The notes beneath the pieces are model-generated. The model made no database searches, was not told the origin of the DNA, and saw nothing but the letters and a program-made list of their open reading frames with translations. Shown in pieces: positions 39,949 to 49,979 of a stretch of DNA of 64,000 bases. Position numbers and translations under genes: made by a program. This DNA is from Trigonopsis variabilis (taxonomy: Eukaryota > Ascomycota > Trigonopsidomycetes > Trigonopsidales > Trigonopsidaceae). How positions within the stretch are numbered: position 1 is the stretch's first letter; each line of letters opens with the position of its first letter. Where the stretch lies: positions 806,001-870,000 of the forward strand of contig PPXM03000002.1 of assembly GCA_003707065.3 (NCBI GenBank). Direction: 5' to 3'.

Positions 39949-41946
39949 TTAACTGCGATCTCGCTCTTCAACAACAAAAGTCTCAAAATCCTCCAGCCGA
40001 CGCTGGATGTTCAGCTTGAAGGTAATAATATGTTCCAGCATTTGCTCCACTTCTGAATGCATGCATTCGCGTGCCTCCGCAATGGCTTGTTCAAGTTGAT
40101 CACATTCGATTGTCACGGCCTGACAACGCTGCTCGAGCTGCAAGTGGCCAGTTTGGGCGGCCAAGCGCATTGTGGCTAGCTCACGCTCAAGCCGTTCAAT
40201 CTCGGCATGGGCAGCGCTTGCTTCAGCTGTGGCCCGCTCGTGGATCTCTTCATAAGCCACTTTACCTGCCATCAGCTTTGCCTCCAACGTCTCTACCCCG
40301 TCTTTCTTCTCTTGAACAACTTCATCAGTAGCGTCCAGTTGCTCCTGGTGCCTGATAGCCTCGTCTTCAGCAGCATGGACGCGGTTCACTGTGGCTTGCT
40401 TGACTGACATCAAGCCTTTTCGAGAGAAATGGCGGACATCAATCCCCAGGAGGGTATCGGGTCTGGGTTCGTTTAGAGCTTCATTGAGGGATGTAGGGAC
40501 TTGAATCTCGTAGTTTTCGCCCGGTGGACATAAAGGCCCGGTACTGGGAATAACTCCAATTCTGTAGCCCAGTGTCGAGTAGAGCCGAGCAGCCGTTTCC
40601 AACTCTTCAAATGCCTTTGAAGCCGCCAGTTCCCGCTCGTTAGTCACCTTTAGAGCAGCCTCGTATTTCGCCGCTAAGGCATCGACAGTCTTTGCTAATT
40701 TATCTTGTTCAGCATGCATTCGGTCAACTTCAGCCAACGACATGCCCTTGGCAGCGATTTCAGTCTCGAGGTTCACCTTCTCGTCTTGTAATTTCTTTGT
40801 CTCTTGCTCAGCATGGTCCAGTTCATCTCGAATCTTCTCTAATAGGGCCGCCCATTTGTGTTTGCGTTTATCCATACTTTCAGTATAGGATCGGAACTTG
40901 TCCAAGTCACTTTCAAGTGCCGCAGTCTTCTGTAAGAGGCTATCTAGTCCTGAGCCTTTGCTTTCAAGGTCTTTGAGTTTTTCTCGTAATTCTTCATTAT
41001 CACGCTCGACTCGCTCAACAGTCTCGACCGATTGAGCTGCATGTTCCTCATACTCTCGTTGCATATCAGCCTCATAGGTTGAATAGTCATCTTCATTCGC
41101 TAAAAAGGCTTGATACGACCGAGACACATACCGGTAGAAAATCTTATCGAGAGTCGTGTCTTCTTGTTCATCCGCTTCATACTCATGATTGTCAAGCCGA
41201 TCCATGGTCCGCACAAGTTCCAGTAGCCAACTCAACATACCCAAATATATTGGCCAATTCTGCCCGCCAACGGCAACTAATTGACTTTTACTTAGACTAT
41301 CCAGGAACGGATAACGTATAGACTTCAGCAAAAACATCACTTCGTTCTCAACCGATTTGGTGAATTTGTACCCAGGATCCAGCCGCCGATATAGCCACTG
41401 AAATATCAAAACAAAGTCTTTCTGTGTAGGCGATCTTAAGCTCTTTGCGCTCAAGGGGTGTCGCATCTCGGTTTCAAATCCGTTGCTCACCAAATACTCC
41501 ATTATCCGATCCGCCAATTCCGCTTGATAGTTCTTATCCCGCAACGGTCGAGGATCTTTCATGCTTGGCCCACCCATGCCTGTCAATCCTACACCCATTC
41601 CATTCATTACTCCCCTGCCGATCGACGACTGGCGCGATGACAAACTGCGATTCCTTCCACTAGGTGTAGCTCCAGGTGCAAGAGATGCCCGCGCGTTCAT
41701 ATGATCTGAACCACTGTTTCTAGAAACACCTCCTAACCCTCGTAAGGGCATTCCTCCAATTGACGCTCGTCCGGCCGCGCTCGCAGAGGGCAGATGGGGT
41801 ATCATTGACTGTCGTGTTGAGGGTGCTGGGCGCTTCATTGAGGCCGGGACCTGAGCTCCCGCAAGCGAGTTTATTCCAGAGCCATCGATAGTCCCTAGCG
41901 CGTACTCTGGTCGTACACGGCGGTACGCGCTATAATCGTGAGACAT
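39949..41946 (-). CDS. NDC80: Kinetochore protein Ndc80/Hec1
   Basis: Outer-kinetochore microtubule-binding subunit of the NDC80 complex. 665 residues (yeast 691), single exon. A basic Ser/Arg-rich tail of about 120 residues comes first. The calponin-homology domain follows (DPRPLRDKNYQAELADRIME, RSPTQKDFVLIFQWLYRRLD, IRYPFLDSLSKSQLVAVGG, NWPIYLGMLSWLLELV). The rest is a long coiled coil with a break around DEQEDTTLDKIFYRYV, ending in the Spc24/25-proximal coil. Many basic and Ser residues in the tail could be Aurora B targets, as is known for the family. Confidence 0.97.
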   Translation of the reverse strand: MSHDYSAYRRVRPEYALGTIDGSGINSLAGAQVPASMKRPAPSTRQSMIPHLPSASAAGRASIGGMPLRGLGGVSRNSGSDHMNARASLAPGATPSGRNRSLSSRQSSIGRGVMNGMGVGLTGMGGPSMKDPRPLRDKNYQAELADRIMEYLVSNGFETEMRHPLSAKSLRSPTQKDFVLIFQWLYRRLDPGYKFTKSVENEVMFLLKSIRYPFLDSLSKSQLVAVGGQNWPIYLGMLSWLLELVRTMDRLDNHEYEADEQEDTTLDKIFYRYVSRSYQAFLANEDDYSTYEADMQREYEEHAAQSVETVERVERDNEELREKLKDLESKGSGLDSLLQKTAALESDLDKFRSYTESMDKRKHKWAALLEKIRDELDHAEQETKKLQDEKVNLETEIAAKGMSLAEVDRMHAEQDKLAKTVDALAAKYEAALKVTNERELAASKAFEELETAARLYSTLGYRIGVIPSTGPLCPPGENYEIQVPTSLNEALNEPRPDTLLGIDVRHFSRKGLMSVKQATVNRVHAAEDEAIRHQEQLDATDEVVQEKKDGVETLEAKLMAGKVAYEEIHERATAEASAAHAEIERLERELATMRLAAQTGHLQLEQRCQAVTIECDQLEQAIAEARECMHSEVEQMLEHIITFKLNIQRRLEDFETFVVEERDRS

Positions 41947-42179
41947 GTGTGTTGTGAAGATGGGTTGTTTACACCGTTACCTAGGCAATGTCGCGCGCTC
42001 AAGAAGCGCTTCGATAAGAGCGCTACGTCTAGTAAAATGTTCTGCAGAGCAAAAGGGCTAGTTTTAATCTTTCGGGGGTAAACCGTAATCGTTAACTAAA
42101 AATACAAGTGCCTCGCACTAACCATAACCCATCCCACTCTATATATACAGCTGAAAAAAGACATCAGCGAATGCACAAT

Positions 42180-42948
42180 TTAAGCTTTGCGGAACTCATT
42201 CAATACAGGATAAATTGCTTCAAACGCAGCGTAAATTTCCTCGCGGACCTTGGCACCGGTCAAGACAATCTTTCCCGATACAAAGATCAACAAGACGATC
42301 TTTGGCTTGACCATTCTATAGATAAGTCCCGGAAACAATTCAGGTTCATAAGACGAGAAGGTTCCGTGAGAAAAGGCCAAGCCTTCAAGTCTAATAGGAA
42401 ATTTTACGTCGCAGGAGCCGACGATATTCTGAATCTTGAATTCCATGAATTTGGCATTGAAGCCCAACTTCTGGATAATACGAGCATATTTCCGAGAAGC
42501 CAATTTAGAATCGTCTTCAGACTTGGCGCCGGTGACGACCATCTTACCCGAAGCGAAAATCAATGCAGTCGTCTTCGGTTCTCGAATTCTCATGATAACA
42601 GCAGCGAAACGACGAGGATTGTATTCGGCGTTTCGAGCATGCAGAGCAATGGTTTTCAAATCAAGCCGGCATTCCAGATTTACTGTGGCGACGATATTTC
42701 TAAAGGTTAGTATCAAGGTCTCCAGGTAGACAAGTGTCTACATACTGGAGAGTAGGAACAATTCCTGATGCGCTACCAGACTCGGGGCCCGAGGTAGCAG
42801 AGGGGGTGGCTGCAACTGGAGCCTTCGAGTCTGCAGAAGCACCATAATCAGAAGTTAATTCCTGGCTTTGTAAGGTAGGGTAGAGCGAATTTTGTTGGAC
42901 GAATGCTTGAGCTTGTGAGGGAGTCTGAGGAACAGTAAGGGATTCCAT
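42180..42948 (-). CDS. SPT15: TATA-box-binding protein
   Basis: General transcription factor TBP for all three RNA polymerases. Exons 42948-42746 and 42699-42180 give 240 residues, the same as yeast Spt15. The 45-nt intron (GTATGT ... TACTAACCTTTAG) falls exactly at the start of the conserved core ([12 protein letters not shown]). The two saddle repeats are nearly invariant: [20 protein letters not shown] with [16 protein letters not shown], and [20 protein letters not shown] with [16 protein letters not shown]. The N-terminal 65 residues are Gln/Ser/Ala-rich and not conserved. Confidence 0.99.
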
Positions 42949-43965
42949 TGTGAAAAAAAATTAAATTCAATATAGAAAAATATCAAAAGAGATAATATAC
43001 TACACTAATAAAAGAATAACAACCTAATGTCTCCTTTCAAGTAGTAAAATATCCTCAAGTAATGAATCTGTGATCTGCCACGTGACCGTTGCTTGGGCAA
43101 TCCAGGTTCTCCGAAACCAAAATATCCGGTGGCGGGCAACGCTTGGTTTATATAGTCGGCCGCAACGAGTTACCCGGCCTAACTTCTGAGAGGAGCGGCG
43201 AAAATTTTTCTTCCTTCTACCATATCAGGCACCATGACTAATAGGTTTACGGCGCATTGGACTATCGAAGATCTTCCTTGACTTCAAAGCTTGCTGAACA
43301 GATTGATAATAAAGTTTAGAGACCTCATTCATAGTCCTTCGTTAAAGAAAAACAACATCAAGCCGTGAGGGAACGACCGTCTAGAAGGTTCGGTGACGCC
43401 AGGAGGCATGGTGACCGGCAGTTGGCGCATGACGCGTCACCGTGCCGCACGTGTCCAAGTAAATGAAACGCGTCCATATAACAAAAACAATTGATATATT
43501 AGGGAAAATGAAGTAAATACTTAATCAAATGACCATATATCGTTTGTGAGACTCAAGGCATGACGTATGTCGTCGTGCTTGGGTATAAGGTATGATAAGG
43601 CCTTGATACGATAAGCCGAGTTGGAGCCAGCGTGGCATCGAGTTCTGGGTTGTCACCGCCAACACCAGAGGTGGTTTTCTAATAGTAGAAAAAGAAACTC
43701 CACGTGGTTACTTGAAAGGAAGTAGACATAGCCATCATTCATGGTGCCCAAAACCAATGATATATATGATAGAATTTCCCAGACGGAGGAGAACAATGCC
43801 AGAAACCCTGTAAGGGGTCACGGCAATTTTGTCCCTGTTTCTGCAAATGGGAGATGTCAGCGGTCATCATTGGCCTCGCCACTGGAACTGTCCTCCCAAC
43901 CGTTTCTTCACAAGTTTCAAGGTTGGGACTTTTCCTGCTTTATCACTCTCAGCTGAGCTTGTCTT
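42949..43965. other. Divergent promoter of TBP and GDS1-type gene
   Basis: A 1-kb spacer with three CACGTG boxes (43079-43084, 43448-43453, 43701-43706) and two ACGCGT boxes. No gene in it: a 71-codon frame at 43741-43956 has no motif. Confidence 0.55.
43430..43473. promoter_or_regulatory. Pair of ACGCGT (MCB-type) boxes
   Basis: ACGCGT at 43432-43437, within the palindrome TGACGCGTCA (43430-43439), and again at 43468-43473, with a CACGTG between them. MBF binds ACGCGT to drive G1/S genes in yeasts. TGACGCGTCA also resembles a CRE. Which flanking gene they serve is unknown. Confidence 0.4.
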
Positions 43966-44928
43966 ATGCCAGTGACGACTCGAAGGAAATCCCTTTCTTT
44001 AGGTGATATGGGAGTTGTTCTACCTCAGCCTTATCGATCTGGAGCCCGTCGGGATAATCAACTCTCAAAGATGGCCCACTTGTCGCCTCGTCGAAACACC
44101 ACTACGCCTCCTCATAGTCCGCCTTCGCCAGCAGAAGATGGGATAATATTGCGCAACACCCATGGAGCTGCTGGAGCCCTGGATGATGCTGTTGTTTGTG
44201 CTGCGATGGAGTTGATTCGTCAAACCGGCCAACCTTGGGCTGCAAGAGCCCTGAGTGAACGGTTAGGCAATGAACTTCCTGTTATTGCAAACTCGGCCAA
44301 CCCTCAGTCTCTGGTTTACTCCCGTCTAACGAACTATATTTTGAAGCATCCAGAATCTGACTTACAGAAGTTAGTTGATGAAAGCTGTCGGCCAAAGAAG
44401 GCCTATTTTACGCTGCGATCTCAGCAGGCACCTACACATTCTTTACCCTCTCCTGTCAGTGATTTTGAATCTGATTTGAATACTACGTTCGACCATTCTC
44501 AGGATTATAATGCCTTTCTGGGCAATGATGATTTGGTGGTTGCTCCTTCACCTGATGAGGTTGCGATCACCACCCCACATCCCCTAACTAAGACCGCCAC
44601 CGCCACCGTCACCGTCGTCCCGCCAGCCGAGCATCAAACAACGGCTGCGGTAGCAGCCATAAATGGTCGTTCAGGAGTCGCTACCGATGACCATTTGGTA
44701 GGAGGACCTATTTCGTTCAAGGTTGATAACTCGGATTCCTTTCAGTTATTGTTTGATGACTGCTCAGGCCCCGTTCCTGTCGAACCTGAATTGACATGGT
44801 TTGACGAGATTTCGGATCTTGACCCTGATGGTCTATGGAGATGGATGGATGGAACTGGAGTTACTAATGTTCTTTCTCCTGAGTCGGTCGATGCCGTGCA
44901 GTTGGATGAGATCTTTGCTACTCATTGA
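43966..44928 (+). CDS. GDS1-type winged-helix domain protein
   Basis: Single exon, 320 residues. A segment at about residues 60-150 (GALDDAVVCAAMELIRQTGQ, PWAARALSERLGNEL, NPQSLVYSRLTNYILKHPES, KAYFTLR) resembles the winged-helix domain named after yeast Gds1, a nuclear protein of unclear function. The rest is low-complexity with Thr/Ala/Val runs (TKTATATVTVVPP). Near the C-terminus an acidic/aromatic stretch (ELTWFDEISDLDPDGLWRWM) could be a transactivation domain. A DNA-binding regulator is a reasonable guess; targets unknown. Confidence 0.6.
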   Translation: MPVTTRRKSLSLGDMGVVLPQPYRSGARRDNQLSKMAHLSPRRNTTTPPHSPPSPAEDGIILRNTHGAAGALDDAVVCAAMELIRQTGQPWAARALSERLGNELPVIANSANPQSLVYSRLTNYILKHPESDLQKLVDESCRPKKAYFTLRSQQAPTHSLPSPVSDFESDLNTTFDHSQDYNAFLGNDDLVVAPSPDEVAITTPHPLTKTATATVTVVPPAEHQTTAAVAAINGRSGVATDDHLVGGPISFKVDNSDSFQLLFDDCSGPVPVEPELTWFDEISDLDPDGLWRWMDGTGVTNVLSPESVDAVQLDEIFATH

Positions 44929-45050
44929 TTATGAGCTTTTGAGCATTGTACACTATTATATGTATTATAGGTTGGAGTTTGATATTTCAATTGGGTCTGC
45001 TAGATGGGTATTCTAAATCCAGACACGTAGTCATCTATGCGCTATTTACA

Positions 45051-45983
45051 CTAATTTTTGGCTTCTGTAGATGAACCGACAAGACGTTCCCAGAAGGTAG
45101 GAACATGGGGAGGAGGAGGGGTGTCGTCGAAAGGATTCTTACCCACTATTGAGTAAGTGGTGCCGAAATGAGATCGCTTCTTTTCTAGAACTTTAAGGCC
45201 AGATTGCTCGACAATGTCATCGATGTCGAGGTTCCACCGACATCCCCATCGGCGAGATCTCTCAACTGCCTGGTTGTCGAGAACTTGATTAACAAAATCC
45301 CACGTTCCCCGTCCATGTTCTAATAGAACTATCTTACCGCCTGGTTTGAGAAGCCGCTGCATCTGTTCCAGCGCTCTCACGGGATCTTTGTGAGAACATA
45401 GGCCAAAGGTCTCGTACACCACATCGTACTTCTTGTCCGTAGGCATCTCTTCGATTTTAGCAACGAGAAATTTAGAATGAGCATAACCAGGATGACGTTT
45501 CAACCAGACCTTCTCTGTCTCTTGGACCATTTTCTCCGAACCATCGGAAAACGTTATGGAGTGGATCCGTGAAAGGTCGATATATTTACAGTTTCGACCT
45601 GTTCCACACGATACTTCCAAAACATCACCATATAACTGTTTGACGACCCATTTTCTCCACATAGATAGGCCCATAAATAACTCGTCCCGGCTTACCATGG
45701 AATCATACTGATCTGCCAGTAAATCGTAGACATAGGTCGTATCCCGGGGCCGTGGAGGTTCCATGTTATCTGGATTGCGGCGAGAGATAAAGTATCCATA
45801 AGAACCCACCAAAATTGCTCCATATATAACTGCTCCTATCGCTATAGCTTTTCGTCGATTGGGGCCTCCAAGTCTGGGTTGAGGAACCTCCGGACGTTTC
45901 CGAATTTTAATATTACTAGCATACCGTAAAGACTGGATCCCCGGTTGTCGGTGGCTTAAAAGGAGCCGGGACCGGGCAAGCAT
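45051..45983 (-). CDS. OMS1: Mitochondrial methyltransferase-like protein (Oms1 type)
   Basis: Class I SAM-dependent methyltransferase fold behind a mitochondrial leader. 310 residues, single exon. The N-terminus is basic and Ser/Leu-rich (MLARSRLLLSHRQPG), followed by one membrane segment (AIAIGAVIYGAILVGSYGYF). The methyltransferase motif I reads DVLEVSCGTGRNCKYI, with later FSDGSEKMV and MQRLLKPGGKIVLLEHGRG. This architecture is that of yeast Oms1, an inner-membrane protein with a matrix-side methyltransferase-like domain; its substrate is not settled. The gene diverges from the SR-protein gene with 299 bp between starts. Confidence 0.78.
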   Translation of the reverse strand: MLARSRLLLSHRQPGIQSLRYASNIKIRKRPEVPQPRLGGPNRRKAIAIGAVIYGAILVGSYGYFISRRNPDNMEPPRPRDTTYVYDLLADQYDSMVSRDELFMGLSMWRKWVVKQLYGDVLEVSCGTGRNCKYIDLSRIHSITFSDGSEKMVQETEKVWLKRHPGYAHSKFLVAKIEEMPTDKKYDVVYETFGLCSHKDPVRALEQMQRLLKPGGKIVLLEHGRGTWDFVNQVLDNQAVERSRRWGCRWNLDIDDIVEQSGLKVLEKKRSHFGTTYSIVGKNPFDDTPPPPHVPTFWERLVGSSTEAKN

Positions 45984-46282
45984 GAGAAAGATCGATTGAT
46001 AGTATTAATAGCTGTCCCGAGTAATTGGTATCACCTAATATGCCATTTAGTACGCTGGCCTTTGGTAACTTGTAGCACGAACTTTCTGACTTGATCCCGC
46101 CAGATTCATACACAAAGTATTTTAAAAATGAGTCTTTTAGTTCAACAGAAGCTTTCTTCTCATTCTTATTTCGATTTCCTCCTAACATTGTAGCTGTCCG
46201 TAACTCTCATCATCTAAGTAAACTTCATACTGGTGCACTGTCACTTCCCCCCCCTCTTTGTCCTCGGTCTTCTCACCACACC

Positions 46283-47561
46283 ATGACTGACTATTCTGAT
46301 GTCCGTCTTTACTTGCGCCCTATTAGCCGTGATGGTATGTCTACTTCCTGATGGATTGGCCCTTACTGCCTTTTGGATCGATGAGATTGTTTTCCCTTTT
46401 CTATGAGGATGCCGTTGACTTGCCTCCTTGAACCTCTTCCTACCTAATATCGAGCCTTGATTATTTTCCCCGTTACCGGTGTTCTTTTATTCGCTGTGTT
46501 TCAATTGATCTTTTTCCCCCTTGCTGCTTGTCCTCGACCATTTAACTTTCTCATCCTTCTTACCTTCCATCCTTGCCCTTTGTCCATTACTAAAGGTTTC
46601 TTCAGTCGATCGTACCCAGATTGAAGATCTAGTTCGTGGATATGGCCCTGTTGCTGAGATCAAACTCATGCAAGGCTTTGTAAGTATATGCTTAAGGTTG
46701 TATCTGTTAACCCTAGGGATTTATCGAATTCGAAGAACCTGCTGATGCTCGAGAGGCTGTCAACGACTTGAGTAGGCTTTTGTCTTGTTGACCTTACTAA
46801 TGTATAGATGGCCGCGAGTTCGATGGTGCCCCTCTTCTTGCTGAGTTTGCCCGTGTTCGTCGTCCCCGTGAGGAGGCTCCGGTTCGTCGCCGTACTGGCA
46901 TCAGACTCAAGGTTACCGGTCTTACTCCCGAAGTCTCTTGGCAGGATCTCAAGGACTTCGCCCGCGATTCTGGTGTTGAAGTTCTTTTCACTGACATCTC
47001 GCGAGCTCGTGATGGAACTGGGTTCGTTATTGGAAGCGATTGTTATCATCTAACAGTAGCTTTATCGAATTTGAGAATGAGGATGACATGCGTGCTGCTC
47101 ATGATAAGCTTGAAGGCCAAACCATCAAAGGTGAACCCGTTACTCTTGAAGAATCTGTATGTGGATATTCTCACAAATGCTAATGTTCACAGATTGAACC
47201 TTACAGACCTCGTTCACGTTCTCCTTATGGCCGCCGTGGTGGCTATGACCGCGGTGGATATGGAAGAGATCGAGGATATGATCGTCGTGGTCCTCCCCGT
47301 GATGACCGTCGTGGTCCTCCTCGTCGTGATTATGATGATCGCCGTGGTGGTTATGACCGTCGTGATGACCGTCGCGGAGGCTATGATTCTCGACGATCAT
47401 ATCGAGACAGCCGAGACTATGATCGCGGTTACGACGGTGGACGAGACCGCCGTTACGATGATCGTCGATACGATGACCGCCGTGATGACCGTCGTGGTGA
47501 TGATCGCCGAGACGACCGAGAGGTACGAGAAGTGCGAGAAGTGCGAGAGGTCCACGAATAA
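46283..47561 (+). CDS. SR-type splicing/export factor, two RRMs, six exons
   Basis: RNA-binding protein like fission-yeast Srp2. Exons 46283-46334, 46606-46679, 46717-46771, 46808-47021, 47060-47156 and 47193-47561 give 286 residues. Introns are 271, 37, 36, 38 and 36 nt, and every junction restores conserved sequence. RRM1: RLYLRPISRDV with RNP1 GFGFIEFEE. RRM2: IRLKVTGLTPEVSWQDLKDF with GTGFIEFEN, the WQDLKD heptapeptide being typical of the SR pseudo-RRM. The C-terminal third is an Arg/Asp/Gly/Tyr repeat tail (RGGYDRGGYGRDRGYDRR), the RS/RGG-like part. At intron 4, tandem acceptors CAG and TAG allow a one-Ser insertion. The high intron number suits self-regulated splicing factors, but such control is inference. 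Confidence 0.88.
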
Positions 47562-47766
47562 GTGGGCACATAGCAGTTTTGTAAGAGAAAAAGAGGAGCA
47601 GAAGATGATTTCATACGTAGAAGAACATATCCTTGGGAAGTCACTATCTACGCTGAGCGATAAATTACCAAAGTTCTACCATCACTTACAAATGAGAGAC
47701 GCCAAAAGAATGCCGAAAAGACTGTTAGGAGAAGAGGGGGCCTGCCCCGCGCCCCGGGACGCAGCA

Positions 47767-48577
47767 CTATATAATGATGCAGCACTGGCCAGATTCATCT
47801 GCGGGAGAAGAGAGAAGACTTGCTCGAGTAGCTGCTTCAAAGATATCGTCAACTCCTTCTCCGGTGAGTGATGAGCATTCCATGTACCTGCGAGCACCGA
47901 TCGTCTTGGCCATTTGTTCGGCCTGCTGCGGAGTTATAAATTTCTGGCTGCGTTTTCTCATTTCCTCAATAGCCTCGGGATTGTTGCGGAGGTCTTTTTT
48001 GAGCCCGACGAGGATGACCGGCACGCCGGGACAAAGCTGGTGAACCTCATCAGCCCATTTATTCTTAACATTTTCAAGACTATCGGGAGTGTCGACAGCA
48101 AAACCTATGAGGACGACGTTGGCTTTTGAGTAACTTAGAGGTCTGAGACGCTGGATGATTAGCCGGATGAGGAGAGCATAATGATACTGACCTCATATTC
48201 TTCTTGGCCACTAAAGCGTTAATCATGAGAACGAAAAGAAAATACTTACGCTGTATCCCATAGTTGGAGTTGGACAGATTTCCCGTCCACCTAAAATTAG
48301 AAAGAGCATTCGAACCTCCTTACCCGACAATCCGTCACGTAGCTGTCAAAAACTGTAGGATGCTGAACATTAGAAGGGTCTCTGCGAGATATATACGTAT
48401 TGCTGGGGTTAGTAGATGAGGATAGCAGACCATACCTTTGGGAACTCTCCCAAAGTAAAGACACAAAGAAGGGATGTCTTTCCACAAGCTCCATCACCAA
48501 CAATGACAAGTTTTCTCGAGGGTTAATATACATAATGCCAAAGTTTACCTTTTAATGCAACTTTGCGAAGAAGACAT
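47767..48577 (-). CDS. RHO2: Rho-family GTPase Rho2, seven exons with a 6-nt microexon
   Basis: Small GTPase of cell-wall integrity and polarity, closest to fission-yeast Rho2. Exons 48577-48549, 48514-48436, 48402-48397, 48362-48324, 48290-48250, 48210-48192 and 48150-47767 give 198 residues (S. pombe Rho2 has 200). Introns are 34, 33, 34, 33, 39 and 41 nt. P-loop GDGACGKT, switch I around YHPTVFDSY, switch II DTAGQEEYERLRPLSY, then VGLKKD (NKXD-like) and [12 protein letters not shown]. It ends QCCIII, a prenylation box with an extra Cys that may be palmitoylated, as in Rho2. The microexon CAATAC supplies Gln-Tyr, without which the switch I region would be two residues short. Confidence 0.9.
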
Positions 48578-49979
48578 GACGAAAAAGTCAGCACCAAGGC
48601 TGAGATGCTGGGATGGGGAAGATGGGCCGTTGGTTCAGATGACTGCTCCCAGTCAACAAGGCAACGACCACGTAACGGCTTCCCTGTGACAAGTGGAGCC
48701 TTCTGTGACAGGCAAGACCTAATGTTTAAACCTTTCTGCGGGTTTTACTTGATAGCGACATTATCATTTACTGACTACTTGTAGGAATTCATAGTCGAGC
48801 TCGTGTGGTTGATTGAAACGCACGTGGATACAAGGGAGCCAGATGGGATAAGTCATGTTAAAAGAATGGTACTAGATAGTACTCAACTGAGCCCGATTCA
48901 GAGCTTCAAGTTGTTCCTTGATATTTCCAAGTATGACATGTCTTCTCCGTATCGATTATGATAATCTGAATCTATCTTACTGTCACTGGGAAAGAGATCT
49001 CTACCGTGCAGCTCCAGTTAGGGCCAGAGATTCTTGTAAAGAGAAAATGCCAGACAACCCAAACAATTAGTCAAATCATAGAGAATCCCCGCTGATAGAG
49101 TCTATCATTAAGCAATCCTGAATTTACAGTGTTCGTTCCTTTTCAGGCCACTTCCAGTCTATTTCCTGTCCTTTCTTTTAGTCCTTTTTTGGCTACGTAA
49201 AATAATAAAGCGTAGACATGTTACCCCTCTCTTAAGGTGCTGGATTGAATCTCTGCCGAATGGCACACTTACTCTGAATACTCTCTTGGGGAGTCCAGTA
49301 AATACGGAGGCTAAGGATCCCTGTTAATTTTTGCCACTAGAAGTACCAAGAATTCAACTCAAATCAAAGAAATTCGTAACATTACCGTGGTGTTTTAGCT
49401 TGCATTGAGCTGCCTGTAGCAGGCTGTGGTCCCTGGCAACGCCTCTGATCAGAGTGCTCGGCCTAAGTAAATTCTATCACGCCTCTCTCCCCTTGCAACT
49501 TTTAGATCGTCGATTCTATCTACTGGATTTCTTATCTCTCCGCTTGATCAAGTACCCTTTATTCGACCTTTATACCGATCTATTTGTCTCATTTTCCCTT
49601 CGGTATTGACTTCCCAACGATACCGTTGTCTTCGTGGGTTTTTCTTTACCGTGGTCTACCAAGAGACGTAAGTGGTTTTTTTTGTTAGAGCTTTGATCTA
49701 ACAAATGCTCAGACTGAAACCGAATCTCTTTTGTTTTGTAATTTAGAGATCCCAACCGCCTTTCCCTAATCTGAATCGAAGAGGACAAAGTTTTATTCAT
49801 CGGGAATTCTTGGCCAACCGGCTATCTTTGATTCGCTTGTTTGTTCTTTTTCTGAATCAGGTATGTATTGAACCATTTGGACTGATCGAATTTGATCATT
49901 TTTTCATTTTATCTTGAAGGTTTTCCGACAAATCTCAACTTCTATTCGATGACCCGAATTCTCACCTAGTTCATAAACT
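48578..49979. other. Intergenic, RHO2 promoter and long NST1 leader
   Basis: A 1.4-kb spacer. The last 500 bp are T- and CT-rich like a 5' untranslated leader. One spliceable interval at 49668-49712 (GTAAGT ... CTAACAAATGCTCAG, 45 nt) is likely a leader intron; another possible one is 49861-49919 (GTATGT ... AG). No coding region recognised. Confidence 0.5.

Noticed and set aside
42108-42710. 200-codon plus-strand frame opposite TBP
   Set aside because: TBP on the minus strand is nearly invariant in sequence, so the opposite frame is a by-product.
47140-47571. His/Asp-rich frame opposite the SR-protein tail
   Set aside because: An artefact of the repetitive Arg/Asp/Gly codons on the plus strand; the plus-strand splicing model explains the region fully.
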